A stretch of 64,000 bases of DNA from CAYLNL01 sp964385175 (GTDB lineage Bacteria; Bacteroidota; Bacteroidia; Flavobacteriales; Flavobacteriaceae), in assembly GCA_964385175.1 (NCBI GenBank), contig CAYLNL010000003.1, forward strand, positions 186,001 through 250,000, in the 5' to 3' direction. The position numbers and the translations under genes are program-made. The notes below the pieces were generated by a model that worked only from the letters and a program-made list of their open reading frames with translations, was not told the origin of the DNA and did not search any database. This document shows, one piece after another, positions 1-9,058 of this stretch (its first letter is position 1; every line of letters begins with the position of its first letter).

Positions 1-72
1 GCTGTGGGTAAGTCTGGCACCCGCTAACAGGGCGAAAAGGGCAAACATACTATGTATCTTCATACATTTCAT
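1..72 (-). CDS. Start of a secreted protein, cut by window edge (sixth gene of the paralogue operon)
   Basis: Only the first 24 codons lie in the window. They encode a Sec-type signal peptide beginning MKCMKIHSMFALFALLAG. I chose the ATG at 72 because it overlaps the TGA of the preceding gene as ATGA, the usual sign of translational coupling; an in-frame ATG at 81 is the alternative. The gene continues the minus-strand operon that starts at 7866, so it may be a further member of the same secreted paralogue set. That is inference from position, since the mature protein is off the edge. Confidence 0.6.
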   Translation of the reverse strand, partial: MKCMKIHSMFALFALLAGARLTHS

Positions 73-758
73 AAGAGCCATTGTTTTAAATCGCCGGTTA
101 GGGTGATGCGATTTTCCTGGGGTGCAGTTCCTTCATTACAACGGTAGGTAGTATAGCGGTAGCTAAGGGAAAGGGTGGTTCCGCCTAATTTGGTGGGGCT
201 TTTAAAGGCTTCGCTCATGGTTTTTACCTGTTCTTTTTTGATGTGGAAGGAAAATGCCATTTTGCCGCTTGACAGGGTGGGCGGGCTGCCCTTGCTGGTA
301 AGTGAGGCGTTGAGTATTTTCCCCGGGGTGGTTTTGTCGCTTATCATCGCCTCCGGCGATTCGGGGTTCAGGTAAAGTGCACCGGCAACTATAGCATCCC
401 CGCCATAATACTCTTTTGCCTTGGAAGTGAGGTTTTGGAGTTGTTGACCGGTTAGCCCCCAGGTTACCAAAAGGTGCAAAATGGCGCCATCGGGGTCCAG
501 GCTCCCCTGTTGGCTGTATTCCTGGTAGGAACACTCTACAACGCCTTTGTCTTCAGAGAGTTGCAGAGAAGCCGGAAGGTAATATACGCTGTTGACGCCA
601 ACACCCGGAACTTCGCGGAAGAGATAAACTTTTACACCATCGCCCAAGGATACTTCCCGTTTGCTTTCCTCGCACACGCGTTGCGCATGGGTGCTTGCGC
701 AGGCGAAAAGAGCTGCCAGCAACCAGAGATATTTTATGTAGGGCTGTATAAAAGTCAT
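69..758 (-). CDS. Secreted protein of unknown family, short paralogue (operon gene 5)
   Basis: A 229-residue protein with a clear signal peptide (starts MTFIQPYIKYLWLLAALF, cleavage probably after THA). I do not recognise the family. Around residue 58 it has the motif VYYLPASLQL, followed some 20 residues later by an aromatic/charged strand and then GAILHLLVTW. The same order of blocks is seen in the four upstream genes, so it looks like a one-module version of them. The start at 758 leaves one base after the upstream stop; an in-frame ATG at 782 would overlap the upstream gene by 23 bases and spoil the signal peptide. It is probably co-transcribed with its neighbours, and export to the periplasm or outer surface is inferred from the signal peptide. 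Confidence 0.75.
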   Translation of the reverse strand: MTFIQPYIKYLWLLAALFACASTHAQRVCEESKREVSLGDGVKVYLFREVPGVGVNSVYYLPASLQLSEDKGVVECSYQEYSQQGSLDPDGAILHLLVTWGLTGQQLQNLTSKAKEYYGGDAIVAGALYLNPESPEAMISDKTTPGKILNASLTSKGSPPTLSSGKMAFSFHIKKEQVKTMSEAFKSPTKLGGTTLSLSYRYTTYRCNEGTAPQENRITLTGDLKQWLL

Positions 759-759
759 T

Positions 760-2487
760 TTATTCAGGTAATTCGTCAACAAATATCAATCCTATAGTAT
801 CCACACCTTCCCGCTCTATTTTAGTTCCGTTTTTCCGAATCCAGGTGATTTTATAGTTTACATTTTCTGTGTTATTCGGCAGTGTAACTTCAAAATTTTT
901 CTGGCTTATATCGTCTGTCGGCTTCAAGGTTATGCGTTGCTGTTTCACCTGGTCAAAAAAGGGATAGCTTATCTGAACAGAGATAGCGCGAATGTCTTTT
1001 CCCTGGAGCTCGCTCATATTGCCTTCCATATAAATGGTTTTTCGCTGGAAGGGAACAAAGAGGTTTACCATGGCGGCGTTTTCGCTTTTCCAGGGAGTTT
1101 CATACCCGCCACCGCCTTTGAATTTCCAACTGGTTTTGTAGTCGTAAGCGAGCCACTCGGTGCGTACGGTGTCTTTTTGGTTGAGGTAGCGCATGGAAAA
1201 CCTGCCATCGAAGTTTTTAAAACTTTCTTTTTTAATGAGAATGTCTGCAAGGGTTTCGGCGCCGCTGCGGTGTTTTTTGCGGAGGGTTACGGTAACGCTG
1301 TTGAGCATGCTTTCAAATTCTTTTTCTAAATCGCCATCTATACCCACATATACTTCACGCTGCTGAAAAGCGGGGTCCCAAAGAGGAACGTCTCTGAAAA
1401 AGCGTTCATTTTTTCCATATTTTTGATATAGGGTGCCGATATTGAAGGTTATGAAGTGATGCCGATCGATGGTGGAGCGACCTTTGAAGAAGAGGTTAGA
1501 GGCGCCCGATACATTTATTTCTTTTAGCTGATAAGAGGCGCTGAGCCCAAAGCCGGTGGTGTTTTTGCTAGATAGGGCGCCGCCGGCACCTACGAGCGCT
1601 CCAATGGCGTCCATCATACCGCCTCGCTGTTCGGCGGGAACGCTGGCGGCTTCTACAGGGCGAAACATGAGGTCTAACAGTTTGCTGTACACGGTATTGA
1701 GGAGGCCTTCTAAGGTGGCATTGGTTCCTACGGTGGTGAGTTTAATGGCGTTTCTCTTTATGAGGTCATCGAATCCTATTTTTACATCGGCGCCTATAAA
1801 GTAGATGTTGCCGCCGGCGCCAAAGGACTGGCTTTTTTTCACATCTGACCAGTTTATTTCTAAGGTGGCATCGTAGCTATCGCTCAGGCCGGAAAAGCTC
1901 AAATCAAAGATAAGCGAAATATCGGGCGTATCCATCTTAAAGCTTTCTAACAGCAGCTTAGAATCTAACGGCGTGAGGTCGAAGGAAAGTGCTATACTGG
2001 AGTTTTCCAGCACGGGTGCTTCGCCTACGGAGAGTACTTTTTGTTCTTCTTTCCCGGTTTGGCGGTTGAGGATGGAAGAAATAAGGGCAAAACTACCCCT
2101 GTCGAACACAACGGGTCCTCGTAGGGTGATTTTGGGGTTTTCAAATTTTTTGCGGAGTACTTTTTGGGCTTCTTCAATTTGTTCGGCGGGGGTGTCGTAT
2201 AAAATCAGGAAATGGAGTACACCGCCTCCGCCTGCTTCGGTTACAGTATTGGCTGAAGCGGTTTCGCTTTGCCGCTCGGTGATGTAGCGCATAAAGGAAA
2301 ACTTGGGGTTTTGGGCTTCGTCTAAAGCCAAGCGCGCGCGGGTGGGCAGGTACAGGTAGGTGTTAGAGTCTGTATAGAGCGGGAAACACCACAACCCTTC
2401 TGCCTGCGTGCCTCTATCCATGAGGATTTGTTGAGCGAACAGGGGCGCACAGCAACTGAGGAGTAGGGCGGTTATGAGTTTTTTCAT
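760..2487 (-). CDS. Secreted protein of unknown family, long paralogue (operon gene 4)
   Basis: 575 residues with signal peptide MKKLITALLLSCCAPLFAQ. Near residue 41 it carries YLYLPTRARL and then FSFMRY, the module seen in the flanking genes. A GGGGVLHFLILYD block follows, matching GGLFHALIEF in the next gene upstream. The C-terminal half (QREVYVGIDGDLEKEF, then a SEWLxYxYK-like TEWLAYDYK stretch) lines up along its whole length with the 601-residue neighbour, so these two are full-length paralogues. The C-terminus looks like beta-sandwich material (alternating hydrophobic strands, YKITWIRKNG). There are no catalytic motifs I recognise and no transmembrane segment apart from the signal. The gap to the upstream gene is 5 bases. 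Confidence 0.8.
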   Translation of the reverse strand: MKKLITALLLSCCAPLFAQQILMDRGTQAEGLWCFPLYTDSNTYLYLPTRARLALDEAQNPKFSFMRYITERQSETASANTVTEAGGGGVLHFLILYDTPAEQIEEAQKVLRKKFENPKITLRGPVVFDRGSFALISSILNRQTGKEEQKVLSVGEAPVLENSSIALSFDLTPLDSKLLLESFKMDTPDISLIFDLSFSGLSDSYDATLEINWSDVKKSQSFGAGGNIYFIGADVKIGFDDLIKRNAIKLTTVGTNATLEGLLNTVYSKLLDLMFRPVEAASVPAEQRGGMMDAIGALVGAGGALSSKNTTGFGLSASYQLKEINVSGASNLFFKGRSTIDRHHFITFNIGTLYQKYGKNERFFRDVPLWDPAFQQREVYVGIDGDLEKEFESMLNSVTVTLRKKHRSGAETLADILIKKESFKNFDGRFSMRYLNQKDTVRTEWLAYDYKTSWKFKGGGGYETPWKSENAAMVNLFVPFQRKTIYMEGNMSELQGKDIRAISVQISYPFFDQVKQQRITLKPTDDISQKNFEVTLPNNTENVNYKITWIRKNGTKIEREGVDTIGLIFVDELPE

Positions 2488-2492
2488 GGCTT

Positions 2493-4298
2493 TTATTTTT
2501 GAAGGTCTTCGGCTTCTGGGGTAATGAGAAACAGGTAATCGCCTTCTAATTCTTTAATGGGTTGGGCATGTTTTTTGGTTTTGGTGTACCAGGTTACCTG
2601 GTAGGCGAGGGGTTCTTTCTCATCGTAATACAGGATGATTTTGGAAGTGCCTTCCGAGTCACTATCCCGGAGAATTAAAGTGCGCTGGGAATTGGGCTTG
2701 CCGTTGAGTACGGTGAAAAAGCGGATGTTGGCGGAGCGGATGCCCACTTCTTTAAAGCCTTCCCGGTCAGCATCAATTTCTACTATTTTCTTTTTAAAGG
2801 GAGGTACTAAGGCTACGAGCGATAGGTTGTCTGCCGTCCATTGGTTTTTGGCTTTGGGGATTATGATGGGCTTGCTGTCTCCTTTTACATTCCAGCTAAT
2901 TTTGTACTCGTAATTTAGCCACTCACTGCCCTGAATACCCAACCTGGGATAAAATACGCTTTTGAAATCTTTCCCCTTGCTGAGGTCTTCTTTGGTGAAT
3001 AGCAAATCGGAAGTAGCATCGTCTTTACCAGCGCCATATACTTTTCGGAATGAAACGGATACGGAGTTCATAATGTCGTTAAAGGCATCTGCAAACCCGC
3101 CATCTATCTGGAAGTGTATTTCGCGTTTCTGAAAATCGGAATCGGCAAGGTTTACCACCCGGAAATAACGAGGGTCGTCTTTCAGGGTTTTGTAAAACCC
3201 AGCTATGTTCCCAGAGGTGTAGGTGGGTACTTTTATGGTGGTGGACTTGCTGAGGTTTAGGTAGAATTTGTTGCTGCGGATGTCTTCCCGTTTTTTCATA
3301 ACGTATTGATTGTCTGAAAAATAAGGGGTGTTATCGGTTCCCCCGAATACGGAATCAAACCAGCCTCGTTCCTGCCTGCCTTTTATTTGGCCGGCTTCTA
3401 CGGCTACTTCGCCTTCGGGTTGTTTTGCCCAGCCGGCTTTGGCGTCGAACATAAGTTCTATCAATTTATCGGTAACCACATCTACAATACTTTGCATGTC
3501 TTTGGTGTTGATGCCTAATCCTTCGGAACGGTCAAAAACATCTACATTGATGACCTGATTTTGGACCATTTCATTGGTTATTCGCCGCATCTCTTGTTTG
3601 GTAAAGCCTTCCTGGAAATTGCTGATGCGGCTGTAATGGTTATAGATGGTAGAAGCTTCGGCGCTGATAACGGCATTGTAGCCTCTTACCCTGGCTTCGT
3701 AGTAGCCGTGAATGGAAACGGAAACATCGGAGGTATTGCCAGCAAGGGATTCCCATAAAAGGGTTGCCCCGGCGGGGTTTAGCTTGGCGGCGATGGCAGC
3801 TTTGGAGTTGGGCAGTAAAGGTGAAAAACCGGAGGTGATGACGTTGGAGGTAAAGGCATCGGCGCCGCTGGTGTTGGTGAGAATGGAGGAAATAACATCG
3901 AACCGACCTACTTCGCTGCTGTTTTCATTGGTGGCTTGCCGCATGGGTACGGGACCGGCTATGTAGGCTTTTTCGCCGGCTTGTTTTTTTAGCTTGGTTT
4001 CTACTTGTTGCACCACGTCATTGGGTAGTGAAAATTCTATAAGAGCATGGAACAGACCGCCGCTGGAGGCTTGCCCTTCTCCCACGTATTTAATGCAGAG
4101 AAGTTCGTAGGAACCGTCTTCTTTGGTGGATAGGCGCACAAAACGGGTTAGGTAGTAGTAGGCGTTGGGGTTATTGGCGTCTTGCAATAACTGGATGCCA
4201 TCTATCTGTACGCTCCCTTCATCGTACTTTACCTGGGCGGGTAGCTGAGGCGCAAAAAGTAACGTTAGTAGGAGCAGAAGGAGGTGTGTGGGTTTCAT
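2493..4298 (-). CDS. Secreted protein of unknown family, long paralogue (operon gene 3)
   Basis: 601 residues starting with signal peptide MKPTHLLLLLLTLLFAPQL and cleavage near PAQ. It contains YYLTRFVRL at about residue 45, GGLFHALIEF at about 85, and SEWLNYEYKISW in the C-terminal third. All three correspond in order and spacing to the 575-residue gene downstream. A charged stretch around residues 295-320 separates an N-terminal module from a C-terminal one. No enzyme motif is visible. It lies 12 bases after the upstream gene and 5 before the next, in a single tight operon. Function is unknown; the paired long paralogues may form a complex, but that is speculation. Confidence 0.8.
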   Translation of the reverse strand: MKPTHLLLLLLTLLFAPQLPAQVKYDEGSVQIDGIQLLQDANNPNAYYYLTRFVRLSTKEDGSYELLCIKYVGEGQASSGGLFHALIEFSLPNDVVQQVETKLKKQAGEKAYIAGPVPMRQATNENSSEVGRFDVISSILTNTSGADAFTSNVITSGFSPLLPNSKAAIAAKLNPAGATLLWESLAGNTSDVSVSIHGYYEARVRGYNAVISAEASTIYNHYSRISNFQEGFTKQEMRRITNEMVQNQVINVDVFDRSEGLGINTKDMQSIVDVVTDKLIELMFDAKAGWAKQPEGEVAVEAGQIKGRQERGWFDSVFGGTDNTPYFSDNQYVMKKREDIRSNKFYLNLSKSTTIKVPTYTSGNIAGFYKTLKDDPRYFRVVNLADSDFQKREIHFQIDGGFADAFNDIMNSVSVSFRKVYGAGKDDATSDLLFTKEDLSKGKDFKSVFYPRLGIQGSEWLNYEYKISWNVKGDSKPIIIPKAKNQWTADNLSLVALVPPFKKKIVEIDADREGFKEVGIRSANIRFFTVLNGKPNSQRTLILRDSDSEGTSKIILYYDEKEPLAYQVTWYTKTKKHAQPIKELEGDYLFLITPEAEDLQK

Positions 4299-4310
4299 AT
4301 TGGGTAGGTT

Positions 4311-5465
4311 TTAATCGGGTTCGTCTGAATTAGTGGTTTGTGGGGTTATCTGGCTGGTAATGTCAAGTATCTGGTGCCAGTTTTCCTGGGTTTTCCAATC
4401 GGATCTTTTCATGCTTCCGTCCGGAAATATTTCGGTGGTCCGGTAGGAATAGGGTTTGTTTAGTTTTACGGCGTAGGTAAACTTAATGGTTTTGGCATAG
4501 CTATCGGGGTCGGAGGCTTTGAAGGTATTTTTGAATAGCACGTCGCCTCCTCCAACGCCTTCGGCTTTTATTTCAATTCGCTTGGCGTAGAGGTCTTTGC
4601 GGATGTCGTTATTAAAATCGAAACAATATACATCCAGCGCCGGGTATTCAGGTGGAATACGTTCGTTAATGTCAACCTGTTTCACCAGGTCGGGCCATTT
4701 TTGGGTATCTATGTAAAGTGACAGGGAGCCGGCTAACACTACGCGTTCCTGGAGTGTGGTGGCGAGGGAGTCTTTTTGAGGGGCGAATTGTTCTTTCATA
4801 CGATTTACAAATTCTTCTGAGCCGGAAACCTCCAATTCTTGCCCGGTGCTGTTGACTCCTTTGGTGGCAAAGGTATAGGTGATGCTTAGGGTGGGTTGCC
4901 CTTTTTGAAAGCCGTCCCAAAAGAGTTGGGCGTCTTCATTTCCCAGGCGAAGGGTAAAATCGCGCTCGGTCCAGTACGCATTGGCGGGAGCGTCTGCGCC
5001 TTCAAAAAAGCCTTCGGTAAATTCTTTGGTGGTTTCGTTTACCGCAGCATACAGCAAGATGGCTCGCAGGTTATGAATGGGCAGGGGTTTTAGGGTGGTT
5101 ACTACAAGTCCTTGTTTTTTGAGGGTTTGTTTTAGGCTGTCTATTTTGGTTCGGGAAGGGGCCTGATTGGCTACTTTGAAACGGAGAAGACTTTTGAAGC
5201 GGGCGCTTCCCTGGTCGCCGGTGAGCTGGGTGCCGGTGTAGCGCATTTGGGTAAATTTAAAATCGGGTTTGCCGGAACGGTCTTTTATTAGCTGAATGCC
5301 GTAAGGCGCATAGTAAAAGAGGGTTTTGGTTTGTTGGTCCTGGTAGGTTACCACGCGGTCTATTACCCGTTTAGAAGCGAAATCGGGCTGGGCGAAAGCC
5401 GTGCAAGCGCTCAGCAGGGTTGCCGCCCAGAGGTAGGTAGGATGGTATGGAAGGGTGCGTTTCAT
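4311..5465 (-). CDS. Secreted protein of unknown family, mid-size paralogue (operon gene 2)
   Basis: 384 residues from the ATG at 5465 (MKRTLPYHPTYLWAATLL, cleavage near AFAQ). An ATG 15 bases earlier overlaps the upstream stop and is the alternative start. The family module is FYYAPYGIQL near residue 49 followed by FKFTQMRYTG, and the C-terminus has YSYRTTEIFPDGSMKRSDW, reminiscent of the C-terminal W/DG strands of its neighbours. I do not know the family. The middle contains a hydrophilic EFVNRMKEQF helix and a KKQG-rich segment. The only cysteine in the mature region I noted is in VYCFDFNND. Probably periplasmic or surface attached. Confidence 0.78.
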   Translation of the reverse strand: MKRTLPYHPTYLWAATLLSACTAFAQPDFASKRVIDRVVTYQDQQTKTLFYYAPYGIQLIKDRSGKPDFKFTQMRYTGTQLTGDQGSARFKSLLRFKVANQAPSRTKIDSLKQTLKKQGLVVTTLKPLPIHNLRAILLYAAVNETTKEFTEGFFEGADAPANAYWTERDFTLRLGNEDAQLFWDGFQKGQPTLSITYTFATKGVNSTGQELEVSGSEEFVNRMKEQFAPQKDSLATTLQERVVLAGSLSLYIDTQKWPDLVKQVDINERIPPEYPALDVYCFDFNNDIRKDLYAKRIEIKAEGVGGGDVLFKNTFKASDPDSYAKTIKFTYAVKLNKPYSYRTTEIFPDGSMKRSDWKTQENWHQILDITSQITPQTTNSDEPD

Positions 5466-5469
5466 GCTT

Positions 5470-7866
5470 TTACTCCTCAATTAGTGGGCGGATGCTGCTC
5501 ACGGCTTCTTTTAGGGTGTGAATTCCTATGAATAGTTCCAATTCTTTGGAAGATTTCCACGCATCTGAGTTGTGTTGTTTTCCATCAGGCATTACAATGG
5601 TAAAAAAGTATTCGTACTCAGGCTCGGTTCCTTCGGGCAGGTATAGGGGGCCGGTAGAAAAGGTGGCCATATCTTCTTCTATGCGTACCGGGGGGAGTTC
5701 TACAACGGTGGCTCCCTTGGGATCTACCTGCCTGGAGCGGATTTTTACCATCAACCGGGCGGGTTTTAGCTTTTCAAATACCTGGAAACTTTCAAAGGTT
5801 ACGTTTTTGGTTTTGCTGCTGGCGGTGCCGCCGGTGAGTTGATCTAACACTTTGTTTACACAGCTTTCACAGTCCACCAATGTATAGTCTATCCAAATTC
5901 GTTCGGTTTTTCCCTTTTTCTCAAGCCATTCCGGCATTTTTAGGGCGTTGAAAGTAACGCCTGCCTTGGCGGGAACTTCGGCATCTCCCAGGCTCCAGGA
6001 GTAAATTAGGGGAATGGTTCTGTCGCCTTCTTTTTCAATAACTAAGGCGTGGATAAATTTTAATTTTAATGGAAAGGGGGTTTTGTTGACCCATTTTTCA
6101 TTGCGCCACTTGTTGGGCTGGAGGGTGAATTTGCCAAGTGTGCGGGTATCTGCAAGGGTAATGCGCACGGGGAGTAACTGTTCGGGTACCGTTTCGCTTT
6201 TGGGTTCTAACAGCATTACGCCTTGTACGCCAATACCTTCGGCTAAGGCTACCTGCATTTCTTCTTTGGTGCGGCTATCGGTTACCCAAGACACTTCTAT
6301 GGGAGCTATAATGGTAGATTGAACGCCTACGTTTATTTTGTCGGGAGGAATGTTGTATTGCCCGGCTAAACCAGAGGAGAGGGATATTTTGGGGTTGCTT
6401 TTGGTGGGGATGATGCGGAGCTCCTTATAGGTGTAATTGGGGTGGCTTTTTACATAGGATTCTAACAGCGATTTTACCAAGGCTACTTCGTTATTGCCAA
6501 TATTAGGGGTTAGGGTACCGCTCATGCGGACATTCCCGGCAGTCGCTCCCGTGCCGGTTCCGTAGAGCATGCGGAACTGGTATCCCTCATCGGGGTTCCA
6601 GCGGAGATGATACGCATCCGGGAGGTAGTAAAATACTCCAGACCGCAGGTTTTTATCGGGATAAATGTCCATGCGGACGTTGGTGATTTCGTAGGGAAAC
6701 TCAAAATTATTGTCGGCCACCAAATCATCCCAAAGCGAAATGGGGTTGTTGTCGGGTCCCTGGGGTTCGGTGCTGGTATTTTCGGGGGTTGTAGTAGGCT
6801 GGGTGGTGGGTTGTGTGGTGGGATTGGTGAGAATGGTCATGGGTCTATACACCATATAGATAGATTGTTGTTTTTTAAAGACATCGTCGGTAATCCGGCT
6901 TACTCTTCCATCTTTATATACGCGGCTGTGATTTACCTTCAGGTCGGTTCCCATGACCATGGTAAAGGTGGAGGTGGCGAAGGAACTCTCAAATACGGCG
7001 GAATAGGTTTTGTTTCCTTTGTCTGTTAAGGCTACGTTACCCCAATCGCAATCGGTGGGGCTGCAACTTCCATACACGCGCACACTGGTACCGTTGCCGG
7101 AGACCACTATTTTCGTGATGTCGCGGGTATTAGGGTCAGCGTTTATCCATATACCATCTATCTCCTGAACGGTTTGCGGGGGCGGAGGCGAGGGTGTGGG
7201 CGTGCCCCCGCCTCCGGTGTTTATAGGTTGCTTTATAGACATATTTCTCAACACCGCAGGGTTCACAGTGGCTATTTTAAGAGAGGGTTTCACCTGGGGG
7301 CGTACCAGCACTTCTTCGTTTTCTTTTAAGGAGCCGGCGCTGCCAATGGGTTCTAAGGTAACAGGGATAACTAAGTTTTCATAATTGATTTCGGTAATCT
7401 CCCGTTTCCATTTTTTATTGAGGGTATATAGGAATATTCGCTTGAAGAAGCTGGCTTTAGTTTTTCCTACCTTTATCTCTAAATAGGGCGATTCGGTAGA
7501 GGGTAGCCCCGAGGTAGTTTTGTTGCTGGAGGTGAGAGTGAGTTCTATGGGGCTGGTTTTTCCCTGGAGCGAAACGCCGGCGTTATTTATATCTAATTGC
7601 CCCAGGCGCTGGCCGTTTTGAGTGCCGGCTATGATGTAGGCGGTTTCGAAACCGGTGTATTCTACCCGTATTTTCAGTTCGTTTTCGCCATCACTTATCA
7701 CGGTAACAGATTCAATAGAGCCTTCGGGTTTAGACGTGAAGCTGATGGCGTCTTCTACCCGTGTTAACTTTTTGTCTTTTAACCCGCTGAAGTTTTGGGT
7801 ATGCCCGATTATGGTCCATAACAGCATACACAAAAACGTTATTAGATGATAACGGAATGGTTTCAT
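5470..7866 (-). CDS. Large mosaic secreted protein, first gene of the paralogue operon
   Basis: 798 residues using the ATG at 7866, which gives signal peptide MKPFRYHLITFLCMLLW; the longer open frame from 7929 would bury it. Four parts are visible: an N-terminal beta-rich region (about 25-225); a small domain ending in YGSCSPTDCDWG (about 215-320), a pattern I have seen in assorted secreted bacterial proteins but cannot name; a Thr/Pro linker with repeated TTQPT (about 340-370); then a long C-terminal region starting with the shared module FYYLPDAYHL (about 411). A CESC pair lies near residue 666 and could bind a metal or form a disulphide. It heads the run of genes reading left to 1, and the next gene begins 4 bases after its stop. 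No promoter with the TAnnTTTG box was found upstream. Confidence 0.8.
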   Translation of the reverse strand: MKPFRYHLITFLCMLLWTIIGHTQNFSGLKDKKLTRVEDAISFTSKPEGSIESVTVISDGENELKIRVEYTGFETAYIIAGTQNGQRLGQLDINNAGVSLQGKTSPIELTLTSSNKTTSGLPSTESPYLEIKVGKTKASFFKRIFLYTLNKKWKREITEINYENLVIPVTLEPIGSAGSLKENEEVLVRPQVKPSLKIATVNPAVLRNMSIKQPINTGGGGTPTPSPPPPQTVQEIDGIWINADPNTRDITKIVVSGNGTSVRVYGSCSPTDCDWGNVALTDKGNKTYSAVFESSFATSTFTMVMGTDLKVNHSRVYKDGRVSRITDDVFKKQQSIYMVYRPMTILTNPTTQPTTQPTTTPENTSTEPQGPDNNPISLWDDLVADNNFEFPYEITNVRMDIYPDKNLRSGVFYYLPDAYHLRWNPDEGYQFRMLYGTGTGATAGNVRMSGTLTPNIGNNEVALVKSLLESYVKSHPNYTYKELRIIPTKSNPKISLSSGLAGQYNIPPDKINVGVQSTIIAPIEVSWVTDSRTKEEMQVALAEGIGVQGVMLLEPKSETVPEQLLPVRITLADTRTLGKFTLQPNKWRNEKWVNKTPFPLKLKFIHALVIEKEGDRTIPLIYSWSLGDAEVPAKAGVTFNALKMPEWLEKKGKTERIWIDYTLVDCESCVNKVLDQLTGGTASSKTKNVTFESFQVFEKLKPARLMVKIRSRQVDPKGATVVELPPVRIEEDMATFSTGPLYLPEGTEPEYEYFFTIVMPDGKQHNSDAWKSSKELELFIGIHTLKEAVSSIRPLIEE

Positions 7867-8265
7867 AGTAACTAATTTGTGTGGTAAAGTAATTGAAAAA
7901 CTATTGGTATATGGTATGCCTGCATTCATATAAATACATTATGAATAGTTTATTATGCCTGTCTTTTCAGCGCATTTGACAAAACCGGTTGCTGCAATAA
8001 AGGCTTATTTGAAATGAAGCGCTTTTTTTGAACATTACAGTAACCTATTGTCTCCAAAAACTAAAGAACTCGTATATGCAGGTAAAAGAAGTTGTTGTGT
8101 TTTAAAATGAGAAACACTAATAACTCTGTAAATGTAAGGCTAAAATTTATACTGGAAAAAATTTTCTTAAAAAAATTTTCTATGAAATCGTAAATTGCTG
8201 GTTAATAGTTTTTTAGAAAAATCACGAGATTTTTTTTGTCTATATCGCATTAGCTGGTTTATCAT
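7867..8265. other. AT-rich intergenic stretch upstream of the paralogue operon
   Basis: About 400 bases without a convincing gene. It is AT-rich with A/T runs near 8155-8180 and 8212-8238. It must hold the promoter for the minus-strand operon beginning at 7866, but I could not find a CAAAnnTA (reverse TAnnTTTG) box, so the promoter may belong to another sigma factor. Confidence 0.5.
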
Positions 8266-8304
8266 ATAAAAAAGCGTTTGGAAAAGATACAGTTTCCAAA
8301 CGCT
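8266..8304 (-). terminator. Rho-independent terminator of the membrane-protein gene
   Basis: A perfect 12-base inverted repeat, AGCGTTTGGAAA at 8273-8284 and its complement at 8293-8304, has an 8-base loop. On the minus strand it is followed by a T run (A run at 8268-8273 on the plus strand). It sits 30 bases after the stop of the gene at 8334-8762. Confidence 0.9.
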
Positions 8305-8333
8305 ATTCTTTTGGGTATATTCAGAAGAAGTAT

Positions 8334-8762
8334 TTACCTGGCTTCTGGTTGTTTTTGAAGTTTTTTAAACACTATGCCAATGGCTGCACCGGTGATACCA
8401 TAATACACAATGTTCCATAAACCTTCTACTAACGTGCCGGTAAGATCCATAAAAGTAGAAGTGGCATACCACATTAATCCTAAACCGAAGCCTAAGAAAA
8501 TACCTACCCAGGCTCCAAATTCAAAGCCGCCTTTGGCGGAATAACTGCCTCTGCCCCATTTACTATAAATAACAGAGAGGGCGAAGGCTTCAATAACACA
8601 ACTCAGTGCAATAAGCCCCATTTGAGGCGGATCTTTGGATACGTTTGTAATTACATGTTCTTCATAAAAACCAGGTGCAAGAAAGTCATAAAACAACCAT
8701 CCCAGCAGGAACAATAGCAGAAAGCCTACTAATGTTCCAATAACAATTGATTTGGAATACAT
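8334..8762 (-). CDS. Small four-helix membrane protein, unknown function
   Basis: 142 residues with four hydrophobic segments (about 8-28, 48-66, 82-100, 112-133) separated by short charged loops, so an inner-membrane protein. The first loop is acidic (YEEHVITNVSKDPP). It resembles small integral membrane proteins common in Flavobacteriia (DUF1761-like by memory; I am not certain of the family name). It is a single-gene unit with its own terminator and no neighbours on the same strand within 400 bases. No function can be given. Confidence 0.75.
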   Translation of the reverse strand: MYSKSIVIGTLVGFLLLFLLGWLFYDFLAPGFYEEHVITNVSKDPPQMGLIALSCVIEAFALSVIYSKWGRGSYSAKGGFEFGAWVGIFLGFGLGLMWYATSTFMDLTGTLVEGLWNIVYYGITGAAIGIVFKKLQKQPEAR

Positions 8763-9033
8763 ACAAAATCGGTTTTTAATTGGTTATTAATACCGCTAAT
8801 ATAAAAAAATATTTTTATTTGCAAATTTTAAGGGTAGAATCAGGCGCTGAAGAGTATCGTAATGACAAACCAATCAAAATTTCAAGTCGTAGAATTAGAA
8901 AACAGCTGCCAAGGGAGAAGGTACTTCTAAATTCACTATTCTGCGTGGAATTGGCTATATTTGGATTTTTACATCGTTTGTCTCTATGGCCTATCCTAAA
9001 AGGATAGAATGGCTGGGAGAAAGAGAGAAGTGT

Positions 9034-9041
9034 TATTTTTG
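9034..9041 (+). promoter_or_regulatory. Bacteroidota -7 box (TATTTTTG) upstream of SLC13 gene
   Basis: Matches TAnnTTTG exactly, 17 bases before the ATG. No clear TTG lies 17-23 bases upstream, so it is a moderate candidate. It would give a leader of about ten bases. Confidence 0.45.
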
Positions 9042-9058
9042 ACACCATTATAAAATGT

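Noticed and set aside
1556..3966. Plus-strand open frames opposite the paralogue operon
   Set aside because: Antisense to genes with clear signal peptides and paralogous alignment; no independent evidence.
8763..9033. Gene candidates on either strand between the membrane protein and the SLC13 transporter
   Set aside because: The two open frames (75 and 77 codons) overlap each other antisense, have no recognisable motif, and leave no room for a promoter; treated as intergenic.
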